A stretch of DNA of 64,000 nt from Brytella acorum. GTDB lineage: Bacteria; Pseudomonadota; Alphaproteobacteria; Acetobacterales; Acetobacteraceae. The notes under the pieces are model-generated. The model worked only from the letters and a program-made list of their open reading frames with translations, was not told the origin of the DNA and did no database searches. The DNA lies in assembly GCF_029309905.1 (NCBI RefSeq), contig NZ_JARBJP010000006.1, positions 62,001 to 126,000 on the forward strand. Direction: 5' to 3'. The position numbers were made by a program, and so were the translations under genes. This document shows, one piece after another, positions 26,268 to 34,395 of this stretch (its first letter is position 1; each line of letters starts with the position of its first letter).

Positions 26268-26714
26268 ATGAAACACCTTTCCGCGGTTGCAGCCGCTTTC
26301 AGTGTGATTTTTGTCTCGGGAATAGCCACGACCGCGCATGCACAGTCATCCGCCGCCACCACGGGCTGTCAGTCGAGCACAAGCGGCATGAGTGCGCTGG
26401 GACGGATTGCCAACAGGGAAAACTGTCTGAACGAGCAGGCGCAGAAATATCGATCGGGTACTGCGGCTGAACGTGAAGCGCAGGAGAAGAAACTCGCGAG
26501 CCTGAAGGAAAAATATACCAATGCTTCGGCCTCGGATAAGGCGCGTTTGCAGCGGAAAATCGACAAGGCTCAAGGCAGGCTCACCAATCTCGAGCAGACA
26601 CCGTCCAATACGGTGAGCAAGTTTCGTGATTCAGCCACAGGTCAGCGTGACCAGATGAACGGGATCGTGAACAAATCGCGCTCGGACCTCGGTAATTTCC
26701 TGAAGGGCGGCTGA
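26268..26714 (+). CDS. Small secreted coiled-coil protein, unknown function
   Basis: A 148-residue protein with a signal peptide (residues about 1-25, ending ATTAHA-QS). It then has two cysteines (in TTGCQSS and RENCLNE), a charged helical stretch (about 50-115) suited to a coiled coil, and a polar end. The start at 26268 is preferred to an ATG at 26259 because AAAAGG lies ten bases upstream. It ends 33 bases before a good terminator, so it is probably a single-gene unit. Family not recognised. Confidence 0.75.
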   Translation: MKHLSAVAAAFSVIFVSGIATTAHAQSSAATTGCQSSTSGMSALGRIANRENCLNEQAQKYRSGTAAEREAQEKKLASLKEKYTNASASDKARLQRKIDKAQGRLTNLEQTPSNTVSKFRDSATGQRDQMNGIVNKSRSDLGNFLKGG

Positions 26715-26746
26715 CGGTCAAGGTCATACCCAAGCGGCATTCAGAG

Positions 26747-26774
26747 AGGGCGTCCCCGCGAAGGACGCCTTTTT
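26747..26774 (+). terminator. Intrinsic terminator between the secreted protein and bioCD
   Basis: A GC-rich stem (GCGTCC at 26750-26755 with GGACGC at 26763-26768, extendable by further pairs) with a seven-base loop, then CTTTTT. It serves the rightward gene, and the leftward bioCD gene also ends nearby at 26802. Confidence 0.8.
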
Positions 26775-26801
26775 CGTGTCCGGGGCGGAGGTTCAGGCAT
26801 C

Positions 26802-28208
26802 TTATCGTCGGCTGATGCTATCGAATATCGGTATCGTCGCCGCCACGTTCGAGATGGACGCGGCATTGACCTCGTCCATCCACGGAATTTCCGCGAGAAT
26901 GCGCACATTGCTTCTTTGCGCGATGGCTGCGCGATTTCCTTCATTGATCGGACCGACGAGAAGGACCCCGGCAACCTCGATGCCCCGATTTTTCAGGGCT
27001 TCCAGGCTCAGAAGTGTATGGTTGATCGTGCCGAGCCCGCTGCGCGCGACGAGCACCACGGGCATGCCGTAAAGCGCGATGAGATCGATCATCATAAGGT
27101 GCTCGCTGGCGGGAACCAGCAGACCCCCGGCCCCCTCGATCACGAGCGGCGGCCGGACGCGGTCCGGGAGGGCGAGCCGTGCGGGATCGATCACCATGCC
27201 TTCGGCGCGCGCGGCATCCAGGGGTGAGAGCGACGCCTGGAGCGCATAGGCGGGAGGTATCATGCGCGATGGCGGCACGCCCGCGAGGTTCATGACCGTA
27301 TCGGTGTCTCCGGGCTCGTCCGCAAGTCCGCTCTGAAGCGGCTTCCAGTACGTCGCATTCCAGGCCTGTGTCAGACAGGCGCTCGCGAGTGTTTTCCCGA
27401 CTCCCGTATCCGTGCCGGTCACGAACACCCCGGGAAGCGGACAGGAACGCCGAAAGCAGCCGATTGCGACCTGATAGGTGACCGTCCCGGTCGCTCTCGC
27501 ATCGAAATTGTGGATGGCCGCCCGCAACCGTGCGCCCGTCGGAACGGCGGCAGGATGCGGGGTCGCAGCCCCTATGCGTTTCAGATCGCGCAGAAAAGCG
27601 AGCCCACTTCCAACACGGTCGTAGACGGGAATTACGTCCCAGGCGCCGCTGCCGCAGAACGGCCATTCCTTCTGAAGCTGCCGGGCGGAAGGATAGACGG
27701 GGAAGCCGCACGGCACGTCGCTGAGCGCGCAGGCGCGTCGCCACTCGGCAAAACTGCCTTCCGCAAGCGTGGTGACCATCAGGCGACCGCCGGGGGTGAG
27801 AAGGGCGGCGAGTTTCGCAAGGGCGGTGGCTCGGTCGGAAAGCCACTGCATCGCGAAGTTCGAGCAGATCAGATCATAGCGGTTCGCGCCATGAGCGTCG
27901 TTCGCATCCATCAGGGCGTAATGTGTCGCATGGTGGCCGACGCGTGAGGCCGTCTGCTCGAGCATAAGCGGTGCGATGTCCGTCACGGTCAGTTCCGCAT
28001 CGGGAAACATCGCCCGGATTTTTGACGTCAGCAGTCCCGTTCCGCACCCGAACTCGAGGATGCGACGTGGAGCCTTGTCCGCGAACGCGGCGCGGATGCG
28101 CGTCGCTAGCAACGTTGCGCTTTCGGCCTGGACTCGCGCGGCCCCTTCATACGCCGCTGCCGCCGCATTGAAGCGTCCTGCGATCGTCGAGCCGTCAGAC
28201 ACATTCAT
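26802..28208 (-). CDS. Fused malonyl-ACP O-methyltransferase / dethiobiotin synthetase (BioC-BioD)
   Basis: A 468-residue fusion. The N-terminal part (about 1-255) is a SAM-dependent methyltransferase of BioC type: motif I LEFGCGTG at 51-58, the ICSNFAMQWLSD segment typical of BioC, and a C-terminal BioC-like helical region. BioC methylates malonyl-ACP to start pimelate synthesis. The C-terminal part (about 259-468) is BioD: P-loop GTDTGVGKT at 265-273, K289 in WKPLQSG, and EGAGGLLVP at 358-366. BioD makes dethiobiotin from DAPA, ATP and CO2. There is no stop or frameshift between the parts. Start overlaps the upstream esterase by four bases (AAGGGAT upstream). Confidence 0.93.
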   Translation of the reverse strand: MNVSDGSTIAGRFNAAAAAYEGAARVQAESATLLATRIRAAFADKAPRRILEFGCGTGLLTSKIRAMFPDAELTVTDIAPLMLEQTASRVGHHATHYALMDANDAHGANRYDLICSNFAMQWLSDRATALAKLAALLTPGGRLMVTTLAEGSFAEWRRACALSDVPCGFPVYPSARQLQKEWPFCGSGAWDVIPVYDRVGSGLAFLRDLKRIGAATPHPAAVPTGARLRAAIHNFDARATGTVTYQVAIGCFRRSCPLPGVFVTGTDTGVGKTLASACLTQAWNATYWKPLQSGLADEPGDTDTVMNLAGVPPSRMIPPAYALQASLSPLDAARAEGMVIDPARLALPDRVRPPLVIEGAGGLLVPASEHLMMIDLIALYGMPVVLVARSGLGTINHTLLSLEALKNRGIEVAGVLLVGPINEGNRAAIAQRSNVRILAEIPWMDEVNAASISNVAATIPIFDSISRR

Positions 28209-28837
28209 AAAGCCATATCCCTTATCCAGGTCGCCAGCCTGTTCGGCTCCTCGAGAGGCAGGAGGTGGCCGCCCTCATAAATCAGGCCGGAGGAAACGGG
28301 CGAGAAGCTCTCATGGGTCATGTAGCTCGAAATGAGCGGGTCCCGCGCGCCCGCGATCCAGGCAATGCGTTCCGCGTTTTCGCGGGCGGGCTGGCGCGCA
28401 TCAACCTCGCATAGACGCTGCAATCCCGCTTCCAGGCGAGCGATGTCCGGCGCTCCTTCCCAGCTTTCCCGACAGCCGACGCGAGCGCGAAAATCGCCTA
28501 GAGTCGTCTCGGGTTCGTTTCCGAGTCTCTGGCGCATGCGGGTCAGGATGCGGAGCGGGATTCCGGACCTGAAGTCATCGGCACAGGAAAAGCGCGCAAA
28601 ACCGTTGATCACCAGGAGTTTCCGGCACCACGGCGGCATGCGCTCAAGGAACCACGGTGTTCCGGCAGAATGCGTGATCGCGACGAACGGTTCTTCCGGG
28701 AGCGCCAGATGGGGCGGCGCTCCGAAATAACCGGCTTCGAAGACCGTTGCCCGGCTGTCGTCGAGATCCGGCATGGAGAGCAGAGGCTTCCAGAATGACG
28801 CATCGAACCCCCATCCATGGACGAAAAGAAATCTCAT
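28205..28837 (-). CDS. BioH-like alpha/beta hydrolase (probable pimeloyl-ACP methyl ester esterase)
   Basis: A compact 210-residue alpha/beta hydrolase. The HGWGFDASFW start is like BioH, and the putative triad is S57, the Asp in IAGARDPLIS and the His in YEGGHLLPL. The nucleophile elbow reads THSAG, where the usual GxSxG first Gly is Thr. By position, between bioF and bioCD with four-base overlaps on both sides, it should remove the methyl group from pimeloyl-ACP methyl ester. It is shorter than E. coli BioH (256 residues). Other non-homologous esterases (BioG, BioK, BioJ) fill this role elsewhere, so a specific symbol is not assigned. Confidence 0.82.
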   Translation of the reverse strand: MRFLFVHGWGFDASFWKPLLSMPDLDDSRATVFEAGYFGAPPHLALPEEPFVAITHSAGTPWFLERMPPWCRKLLVINGFARFSCADDFRSGIPLRILTRMRQRLGNEPETTLGDFRARVGCRESWEGAPDIARLEAGLQRLCEVDARQPARENAERIAWIAGARDPLISSYMTHESFSPVSSGLIYEGGHLLPLEEPNRLATWIRDMAL

Positions 28838-30027
28838 GGCGCCGTCTCGTGCATGGCTTGAATGACGGCATTGGCGATCGTTGTAATGTCCTTCTCATCC
28901 TGCATGGCATTGAGAGTCAGGCGTAGTCGCGCGGTCCCGGCCGGGACCGTGGGAGGGCGGATGGCGACGGCGAGAATGCCATCGCTGGCCAGACGGTGCG
29001 CGACATCCATCGCGCGCGCGGCGTCGCCAATCCGTACCGGCACGATCTGCGTCGTCGAGCCGCAGCTATCCAGTCCTGCCGCGGCCAGCGCCTTGCGAAG
29101 CGTCTGTCCGCTGGCTTCGAGGCGCGCACGTTCGGCGGTGAGACCCGGCACGACTTCCAGCGCCGCGTCGATCGCGCCCAGCATCGGCGGTGATGGCGCC
29201 GTGCTGTAGATGAACCCGGAGCACGCGCTGACGAGATAGTCGCAAACGGCGCGAGATCCGGCGACATAGGCTCCCATGGCGCCGAGAGCTTTGCTGAATG
29301 TCCCCATGACGAGGTCCACGCCATGGTCTGTTGCCAGTCCCTGTCCGTGGCTTCCAAGCACGCCCGTGGCATGGGCCTCGTCGATATAAAGGAACGCTTC
29401 ATGACGATCGGCGAGCAGGCGCAGCGCCGCGACATCCGCGCGGTCTCCGTCCATCGAGAACACGCTTTCGGTGACGATGAAGCGGAGTCCTTTCTCATGG
29501 GCATGTTTCGCGAGCAGGCTTTCCAGATGCGCCATATCGTTGTGCCGGAAACGGTGCTGTCGAACGCCTGAGGCCACACATCCGTGATGCATGCTCGCGT
29601 GATTCAGGCGATCGGTGAAAACGAGCGCGTCATGGCCGGTCTGCTTCCCCGACAGGGCGAAGAGGGCGGGCAGCACGGAGGCGTTGGCCTGCCATCCTGA
29701 TGCAAAAATCAGCGCGCTTTCCACCTTCTTGAAGCGGGCGAGGCGATTTTCCACGGATGCGTGAAGGTCAAGCGTTCCGGTCACGAGTCGTGAAGCCCGT
29801 CCGCCGGTTCCGTAAAGCTCCGCCCATTGCGCCGCGCGCTCCGCCAGGGCGGGATGCGAAGCGAGCCCCAGATAGTCATTGGACGCACAGTCGATCAGCC
29901 GCGCGCCATCGCGCCGCACGACTTTCGGATCCATCCGGCGATGCCCGACCGGGCGCAGGGTGCGCCTCAGGCCCTTGGCATTGAGCGCGTCGAGCGCGCG
30001 CTGGAAATATGGGTCGAAGCGCGTCAT
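28834..30027 (-). CDS. bioF: 8-amino-7-oxononanoate synthase
   Basis: A 397-residue PLP-dependent alpha-oxoamine synthase that condenses pimeloyl-ACP with L-alanine. Motifs are the DCASNDYLGLASHP segment, the DEAHATGVLGSHGQG segment with the PLP aspartate, and the GTFSKALGAMGAYVAGS segment containing the Schiff-base lysine. The start at 30027 has GGACGG about eight bases upstream; the frame runs further to 30171 but without family similarity. First gene of the leftward bioF-esterase-bioCD operon, divergent from bioA. Confidence 0.95.
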   Translation of the reverse strand: MTRFDPYFQRALDALNAKGLRRTLRPVGHRRMDPKVVRRDGARLIDCASNDYLGLASHPALAERAAQWAELYGTGGRASRLVTGTLDLHASVENRLARFKKVESALIFASGWQANASVLPALFALSGKQTGHDALVFTDRLNHASMHHGCVASGVRQHRFRHNDMAHLESLLAKHAHEKGLRFIVTESVFSMDGDRADVAALRLLADRHEAFLYIDEAHATGVLGSHGQGLATDHGVDLVMGTFSKALGAMGAYVAGSRAVCDYLVSACSGFIYSTAPSPPMLGAIDAALEVVPGLTAERARLEASGQTLRKALAAAGLDSCGSTTQIVPVRIGDAARAMDVAHRLASDGILAVAIRPPTVPAGTARLRLTLNAMQDEKDITTIANAVIQAMHETAP

Positions 30028-30108
30028 GAGAGACCGTCCGTGCCGGATGTGGCGTTCCGGGTCAATTGGCATGGACAGAGTATTGGCGCACGAGCGGGAT
30101 GACGACAT
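30028..30108. promoter_or_regulatory. Divergent bioF / bioA promoter region
   Basis: Only 81 bases separate the two biotin start codons, so both promoters must overlap here or extend into coding sequence. I see no match to the TTATCTATAA-like BioR box or the BirA operator pattern, and no clear -35/-10 pair. The bioA ATG has no obvious Shine-Dalgarno. Confidence 0.4.
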
Positions 30109-31374
30109 ATGACCAGAAACCGGGTTGAGCGTGGCCTGTCCCACATTTGGCTGCCCTACACGCAGATGCACACCATGCGCGCACCCGTCGTCGCGGAGTC
30201 GACGGATGGCTGCGTCATCAGGACGGCGGATGGACGGTCGCTGATTGACGGCATCGCGTCATGGTGGACGGCCTGCCACGGCTACAATCATCCCCATATC
30301 CGCCAGGCGGTCGAAGAGCAGCTCCACCGCATGCCGCATGTCATGTTCGGAGGGCTCGTCCACCGGCCCGCGCTTGAACTCGCCACCCGACTCAGCGCTT
30401 TGCTGCCCGGCGATCTCGAACGCGTCTTTTTTACGGATTCCGGTTCTGTCGCGGTGGAGGTCGCCCTCAAGATGGCGATCCAATACTGGCTCAATCGCGG
30501 TGTGAAGGGGCGAACCCGGCTTCTGTCGTTTCGTGGCGGCTATCACGGGGACACCATCGCGACGATGGCCATCTGCGATCCGGAAGAGGGCATGCACGCC
30601 ATGTTCGCGGGCGCGCTTCCCGACCAGATCATCGCGGATCTGCCGACCACGCCCGGGAAACGCGCGGCTCTGGACGATCTTCTCGCAAGGCAGGGGCATG
30701 AAATCGCGGCGATCGTCGTCGAGCCGCTCGTACAGGGCGCGGGCGGTATGGTGTTCCATGCGCCCGAAGTTCTTAGGGCCTTGCGCGACGTCGCGGACAG
30801 GAGCGGCAGCTTGTTGATTCTGGATGAAATATTTACGGGATTTGGACGGACGGGAACAATGTTCGCGTGTGAACAGGCCGGAATCGTACCTGACATCGTC
30901 ACGCTCTCGAAGGCTCTGACCGGCGGCACGATGGCGCTTGCGGCGACCGTCGCGCGCCGTCACGTGTTCGAGGCATTTCTGTCGGACGATCCGTTACACG
31001 CGTTGATGCACGGCCCGACATTCATGGCCAATCCGCTCGCCTGTGCCGCGGCCAATGCATCGCTTGATCTTTTCGAATGCGAGCCGCGGCTGGAGCAGGT
31101 CGAGGCGATCCGGCAGCAACTGGAGACGGAGCTCGCGCCATGTCTAGACCTTGAAGGCGTGAAAGACGTCCGTGTGCTCGGAGCGATTGGCGTGGTGCAG
31201 CTTGAGCGCATCGACGACCTGAATGCTCTCAAGGACGCCTTTCTTTCGGAAGGGGTCTGGGTGAGGCCGTTTCGCGATATCGTCTATCTGACCCCGGCGT
31301 TCACGATACGCCCCGATCAGCTTTCACGGCTGACCGGGGCGATCTGCAAGGTGCTTGCACGCAAAACGGTTTAG
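30109..31374 (+). CDS. bioA: Adenosylmethionine-8-amino-7-oxononanoate aminotransferase
   Basis: A 421-residue class III aminotransferase producing 7,8-diaminopelargonate with SAM as amino donor. Family marks are the HIWLPYTQM start, the DGIASWWTACHGYNHP segment, the FFTDSGSVAVEVALKMA segment, the DEIFTGFGRTG PLP-aspartate motif and the LSKALTGGTMALAAT lysine motif. The substrate-side Trp and Tyr expected in BioA are present near the N terminus. Divergent from bioF, so the locus encodes every late biotin step except bioB. Confidence 0.96.
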   Translation: MTRNRVERGLSHIWLPYTQMHTMRAPVVAESTDGCVIRTADGRSLIDGIASWWTACHGYNHPHIRQAVEEQLHRMPHVMFGGLVHRPALELATRLSALLPGDLERVFFTDSGSVAVEVALKMAIQYWLNRGVKGRTRLLSFRGGYHGDTIATMAICDPEEGMHAMFAGALPDQIIADLPTTPGKRAALDDLLARQGHEIAAIVVEPLVQGAGGMVFHAPEVLRALRDVADRSGSLLILDEIFTGFGRTGTMFACEQAGIVPDIVTLSKALTGGTMALAATVARRHVFEAFLSDDPLHALMHGPTFMANPLACAAANASLDLFECEPRLEQVEAIRQQLETELAPCLDLEGVKDVRVLGAIGVVQLERIDDLNALKDAFLSEGVWVRPFRDIVYLTPAFTIRPDQLSRLTGAICKVLARKTV

Positions 31375-31401
31375 GCCCGTCAGGGCACCCAAAGATGCGT
31401 T

Positions 31402-31860
31402 TTACTTCTCGAGGGTAAAGGTCAGCCCTTGGGCGCCGGCGGCGAGGCGGGCGCCACGGGTAACGCTGTCGAGCTTGAGCTTGACCCCGTTCGAGTTGCT
31501 CAGCAGTGCGCCCCCAAGACCGCGATCCAGCGTCGCTTCGCCATTCAGCGCGCCATAGGTGCCGTCGAAATCGTGCAGATTTTTGAGATTATAGACGGTC
31601 GCATGGGCGCTGATCTTCGAGTAACCCACGGCTGCGATGTCGGCGCCGCTGACCTTGAAACGATATTTGTGGTGGCCGTATGTCAGCGTGCCTTCACCCC
31701 AGCTGAATCCGACCCCGACATCGGCGGATTGCGCGGATAGGGTCAGGTGGCCGACCGGCGTGCCCAGAGCATCTTCGGCTTTGGCGCTCTGTGAAGGAAG
31801 AGCGAAAGCCAGACCGGCGCCCAATGTCACAGCGGCGAGACGATTGATGGTGATCGACAT
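31402..31860 (-). CDS. Small secreted protein, unknown family
   Basis: A 152-residue exported protein. The signal peptide runs about residues 1-29 (SQSAKAED). The mature part is small and Gly-rich with beta-type repeats, including VGFSWGEGTLTYGHHKYRFK, YNLKNLHDFDGTYGAL and a C-terminal LSNSNGVKLKLDSVTRGA element. I recall similar sequences in other Proteobacteria but cannot name a family with certainty. The start at 31860 has AAGGA seven bases upstream, and a consensus TTGACA lies at 31900-31905 on this strand. It converges on bioA (27-base gap). Confidence 0.75.
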   Translation of the reverse strand: MSITINRLAAVTLGAGLAFALPSQSAKAEDALGTPVGHLTLSAQSADVGVGFSWGEGTLTYGHHKYRFKVSGADIAAVGYSKISAHATVYNLKNLHDFDGTYGALNGEATLDRGLGGALLSNSNGVKLKLDSVTRGARLAAGAQGLTFTLEK

Positions 31861-32030
31861 CGGTTGATCCTTCTTGTTTGGTTTTTCCCGTGGAAGTCGT
31901 GTCAACCAACGGCGATGAACGGCGTTCGTTTCATTAATTTCCCTTACAAATACGCCATGCGATTCTCTACGGCTTTCGGAAACGATCCGTTGCTTGCCTT
32001 CGCGTCGCTTGTGCCTCATGTCGTTAACCC

Positions 32031-33347
32031 ATGGTTTGCAAAGCAAGAATTTCCAGGTTCATGGATGGCGTTGGGCGCATGGCGACACTCGCCCTGCCGC
32101 TGTTTCTGACGCATGGACGCGGGCCCGCGGAAGTGACGATCGACATACTGGCAGTACTGCTCCTGGCACGCAGCTTCGTTGAGAAGGACTGGTACTGGAC
32201 GCGGCCCATCTGGGTACGCATCGCGCTTGCCTGGTGGGGATGGCAACTGTTCTGCTCGATCCCGGTCGCGTTCCTGGGATCGGGCGGGGCAGGCGCTCTT
32301 GGTGAGGCGGTCCTGTCCATTCGTTTCATGCTCATGGCCGCGGCGCTTCAAAGCTGGACCTTGAAAGACGAGCGTTCCCGCAGGATCATGTGTGCACTCG
32401 TCTGCTTATGCGGCGGCTATATCGCGCTGCAGATGCTGATTCAGGCGGCGTTCGGTTATAACCTGTTCGGAATGCCGCGATTTGTCGACGGAACCCTGAC
32501 GGGCCCGTATGCGCAGCCCCGTGCGGCAGCCCCGCTTTCGCGCCTGCTTCTGCCGATGCTCATGCTTGGCTGTGCATGGATTTTCGCGAAAGCAGGGCCT
32601 GATCATCGCCTGCGCGGCGCTATGGGCGCTGGCGTCATGACGATCGCAGCCGTGGGTGTCATGGTGCTGGGCGGCCAGCGTATGCCATTCGTTCTGCTGC
32701 TGTTCGGGCTACTCGTATGCGCGGCGCTGTATCGCCCTGTGCGTCCCGTAGCGGTCATGGCGGCTCTTTCGGTGCCGCTGCTTGTCCTGATGGCGCGCGT
32801 CGCGTCTCCCGGCAGCTTTCGGCATCTCGTTCTGCTGGCGCGCGAGCAGCTCTCCCATTTCGGACATTCGCCTTATGGAGCCATCTATACGCGCGCCCTG
32901 GTGATGGCGAAAGCCAATCCGTGGACGGGGCTGGGCTATGACGCCTTTCGCCACCAATGCGCCAATACCGCCTATCTGCATGGTCTTTCGTGGTTCGATG
33001 ACGTTCCCGACGGCGGGGGCGTCAACATATGTGCCCAGCACACCCATAATCATTACCTGCAAGCCCTGACGAATGCCGGGTTGCCCGGTCTTTTGTTGTT
33101 TTCGGCTCTGGTCGTGGCGTGGCTGTGCGCGCTCTGGCCGCGCGTGCGCTCGCAGGACACGCCGACAGGATTTGCGTGGCGTACCGGATTGTTCGTCGCC
33201 GTGCTCGTTCAGGAATGGCCGATCGCCTCGACGAGCGATCTCATGAATCTGCCTCTCGGGGGGTGGGCGTTCATGCTGCTGGGTGTCGGCCTGGCGGAGG
33301 CTTCGCCGCCTCTCACCCGGTCTGGCACATCATCGGGGCCAACGTGA
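32031..33347 (+). CDS. O-antigen ligase / Wzy-like polytopic membrane protein
   Basis: A 438-residue protein with roughly ten hydrophobic segments, fitting the O-antigen ligase (WaaL/Wzy_C) superfamily that joins or polymerises polysaccharide at the periplasmic face. The key region is the large periplasmic loop around residues 300-350, including GYDAFRHQC and the HTHNHYLQALTNAGLPGLL signature with its His pair. The start at 32031 has no strong ribosome site; ATGs at 32061 and 32079 are alternatives. No other polysaccharide genes lie next to it, so ligase versus polymerase is undecided. Confidence 0.85.
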   Translation: MVCKARISRFMDGVGRMATLALPLFLTHGRGPAEVTIDILAVLLLARSFVEKDWYWTRPIWVRIALAWWGWQLFCSIPVAFLGSGGAGALGEAVLSIRFMLMAAALQSWTLKDERSRRIMCALVCLCGGYIALQMLIQAAFGYNLFGMPRFVDGTLTGPYAQPRAAAPLSRLLLPMLMLGCAWIFAKAGPDHRLRGAMGAGVMTIAAVGVMVLGGQRMPFVLLLFGLLVCAALYRPVRPVAVMAALSVPLLVLMARVASPGSFRHLVLLAREQLSHFGHSPYGAIYTRALVMAKANPWTGLGYDAFRHQCANTAYLHGLSWFDDVPDGGGVNICAQHTHNHYLQALTNAGLPGLLLFSALVVAWLCALWPRVRSQDTPTGFAWRTGLFVAVLVQEWPIASTSDLMNLPLGGWAFMLLGVGLAEASPPLTRSGTSSGPT

Positions 33348-33423
33348 CACTGGCCCCTGTCACGCCGGGCCGGGCGACACTATATGGATCGGCGACAAGA
33401 CCATCGGGACGATAAGGAACATC

Positions 33424-34395
33424 ATGTCCGAGACAGAGACGAAGACCCCGGTTACGGTCCTTACGGGATTCCTCGGGGCAGGCAAGACGACGCTCCTCAA
33501 CCATATTCTTTCCGCCGAGCACGGTCGGAAATACGCGGTTCTCGTCAATGAATTCGGTGAACTCGGTGTCGATGGCGATCTGGTGATCGATGCCGACGAG
33601 GAAGTGTTCGAAACCAATAACGGCTGTATCTGCTGCACGGTGCGCGGCGATCTGATCCGCATTCTTGGCAGCCTGCTGCGGCGTCGGAACAGGTTCGACG
33701 GCATTATCGTCGAGACGACCGGCCTCGCCGATCCGGCGCCGGTCGCCCAGACGTTCTTCGTTGACGAGAATCTGCGCGCAAAATCCCGCCTCGATGCGGT
33801 GGTGACCGTAGTGGATGCGTGCAACGTCATGCAGACTCTCGAAGAGAGCCATGAAGCCGTCAACCAGATCGCATTCGCTGACGTAATCGTGCTCAACAAG
33901 GTCGATCTCGTCGACGAACAGACCCTCGACGCCATTGAAGCGCGTTTGCGTCAGATCAATGCCAGCGTCCAGATCCACCGGACGACGCGCAGCAATGTCT
34001 CCATGAGCGATATTCTCGATCGGGGCGGATTTGACCTGAAGCGGGCTCTCGAAACCATGCCGGATTTCCTCGAAAATACCGCGCATAGTCACGAGGAAGG
34101 CGTCACCAGCATGTCCTTCTCCGTCGATCGGCCGCTCGACGAGGCTCGTTTCCAGGCCTGGATCGGGGCGATCCTTCAGGAGCAGGGACCGGATATTCTG
34201 CGTTCGAAGGGTATTCTCGATTTCGCGGGACAGCAGGAGCGCTTTGCGTTCCAGGCGGTCCACATGATGGCGGATGGCGATTACATCGGCCCGTGGAAAG
34301 AGAATGAAGCCCGTGTTTCGCGCATCGTGTTCATCGGCCGCAATCTCAATCGTCCCCAGCTACGGCGCGGCTTCGAAAGCTGTCTGGCGGCATGA
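33424..34395 (+). CDS. CobW/COG0523 family GTP-binding metallochaperone
   Basis: A 323-residue G3E GTPase. Walker A is GFLGAGKT at 15-22, the metal-binding C-x-C-C motif is C68-C70-C71 (GCICC), the ETTGLADP switch region is 97-104 and NKVD is 158-161. A CobW C-terminal domain follows (about 220-320). Such proteins deliver zinc or cobalt to metalloenzymes. The His-rich linker is short here (HSHEEG). Start chosen at 33424 with AAGGA five bases upstream; an upstream frame extends into the preceding gene. Its stop overlaps the WD40 gene by four bases. Confidence 0.94.
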   Translation: MSETETKTPVTVLTGFLGAGKTTLLNHILSAEHGRKYAVLVNEFGELGVDGDLVIDADEEVFETNNGCICCTVRGDLIRILGSLLRRRNRFDGIIVETTGLADPAPVAQTFFVDENLRAKSRLDAVVTVVDACNVMQTLEESHEAVNQIAFADVIVLNKVDLVDEQTLDAIEARLRQINASVQIHRTTRSNVSMSDILDRGGFDLKRALETMPDFLENTAHSHEEGVTSMSFSVDRPLDEARFQAWIGAILQEQGPDILRSKGILDFAGQQERFAFQAVHMMADGDYIGPWKENEARVSRIVFIGRNLNRPQLRRGFESCLAA

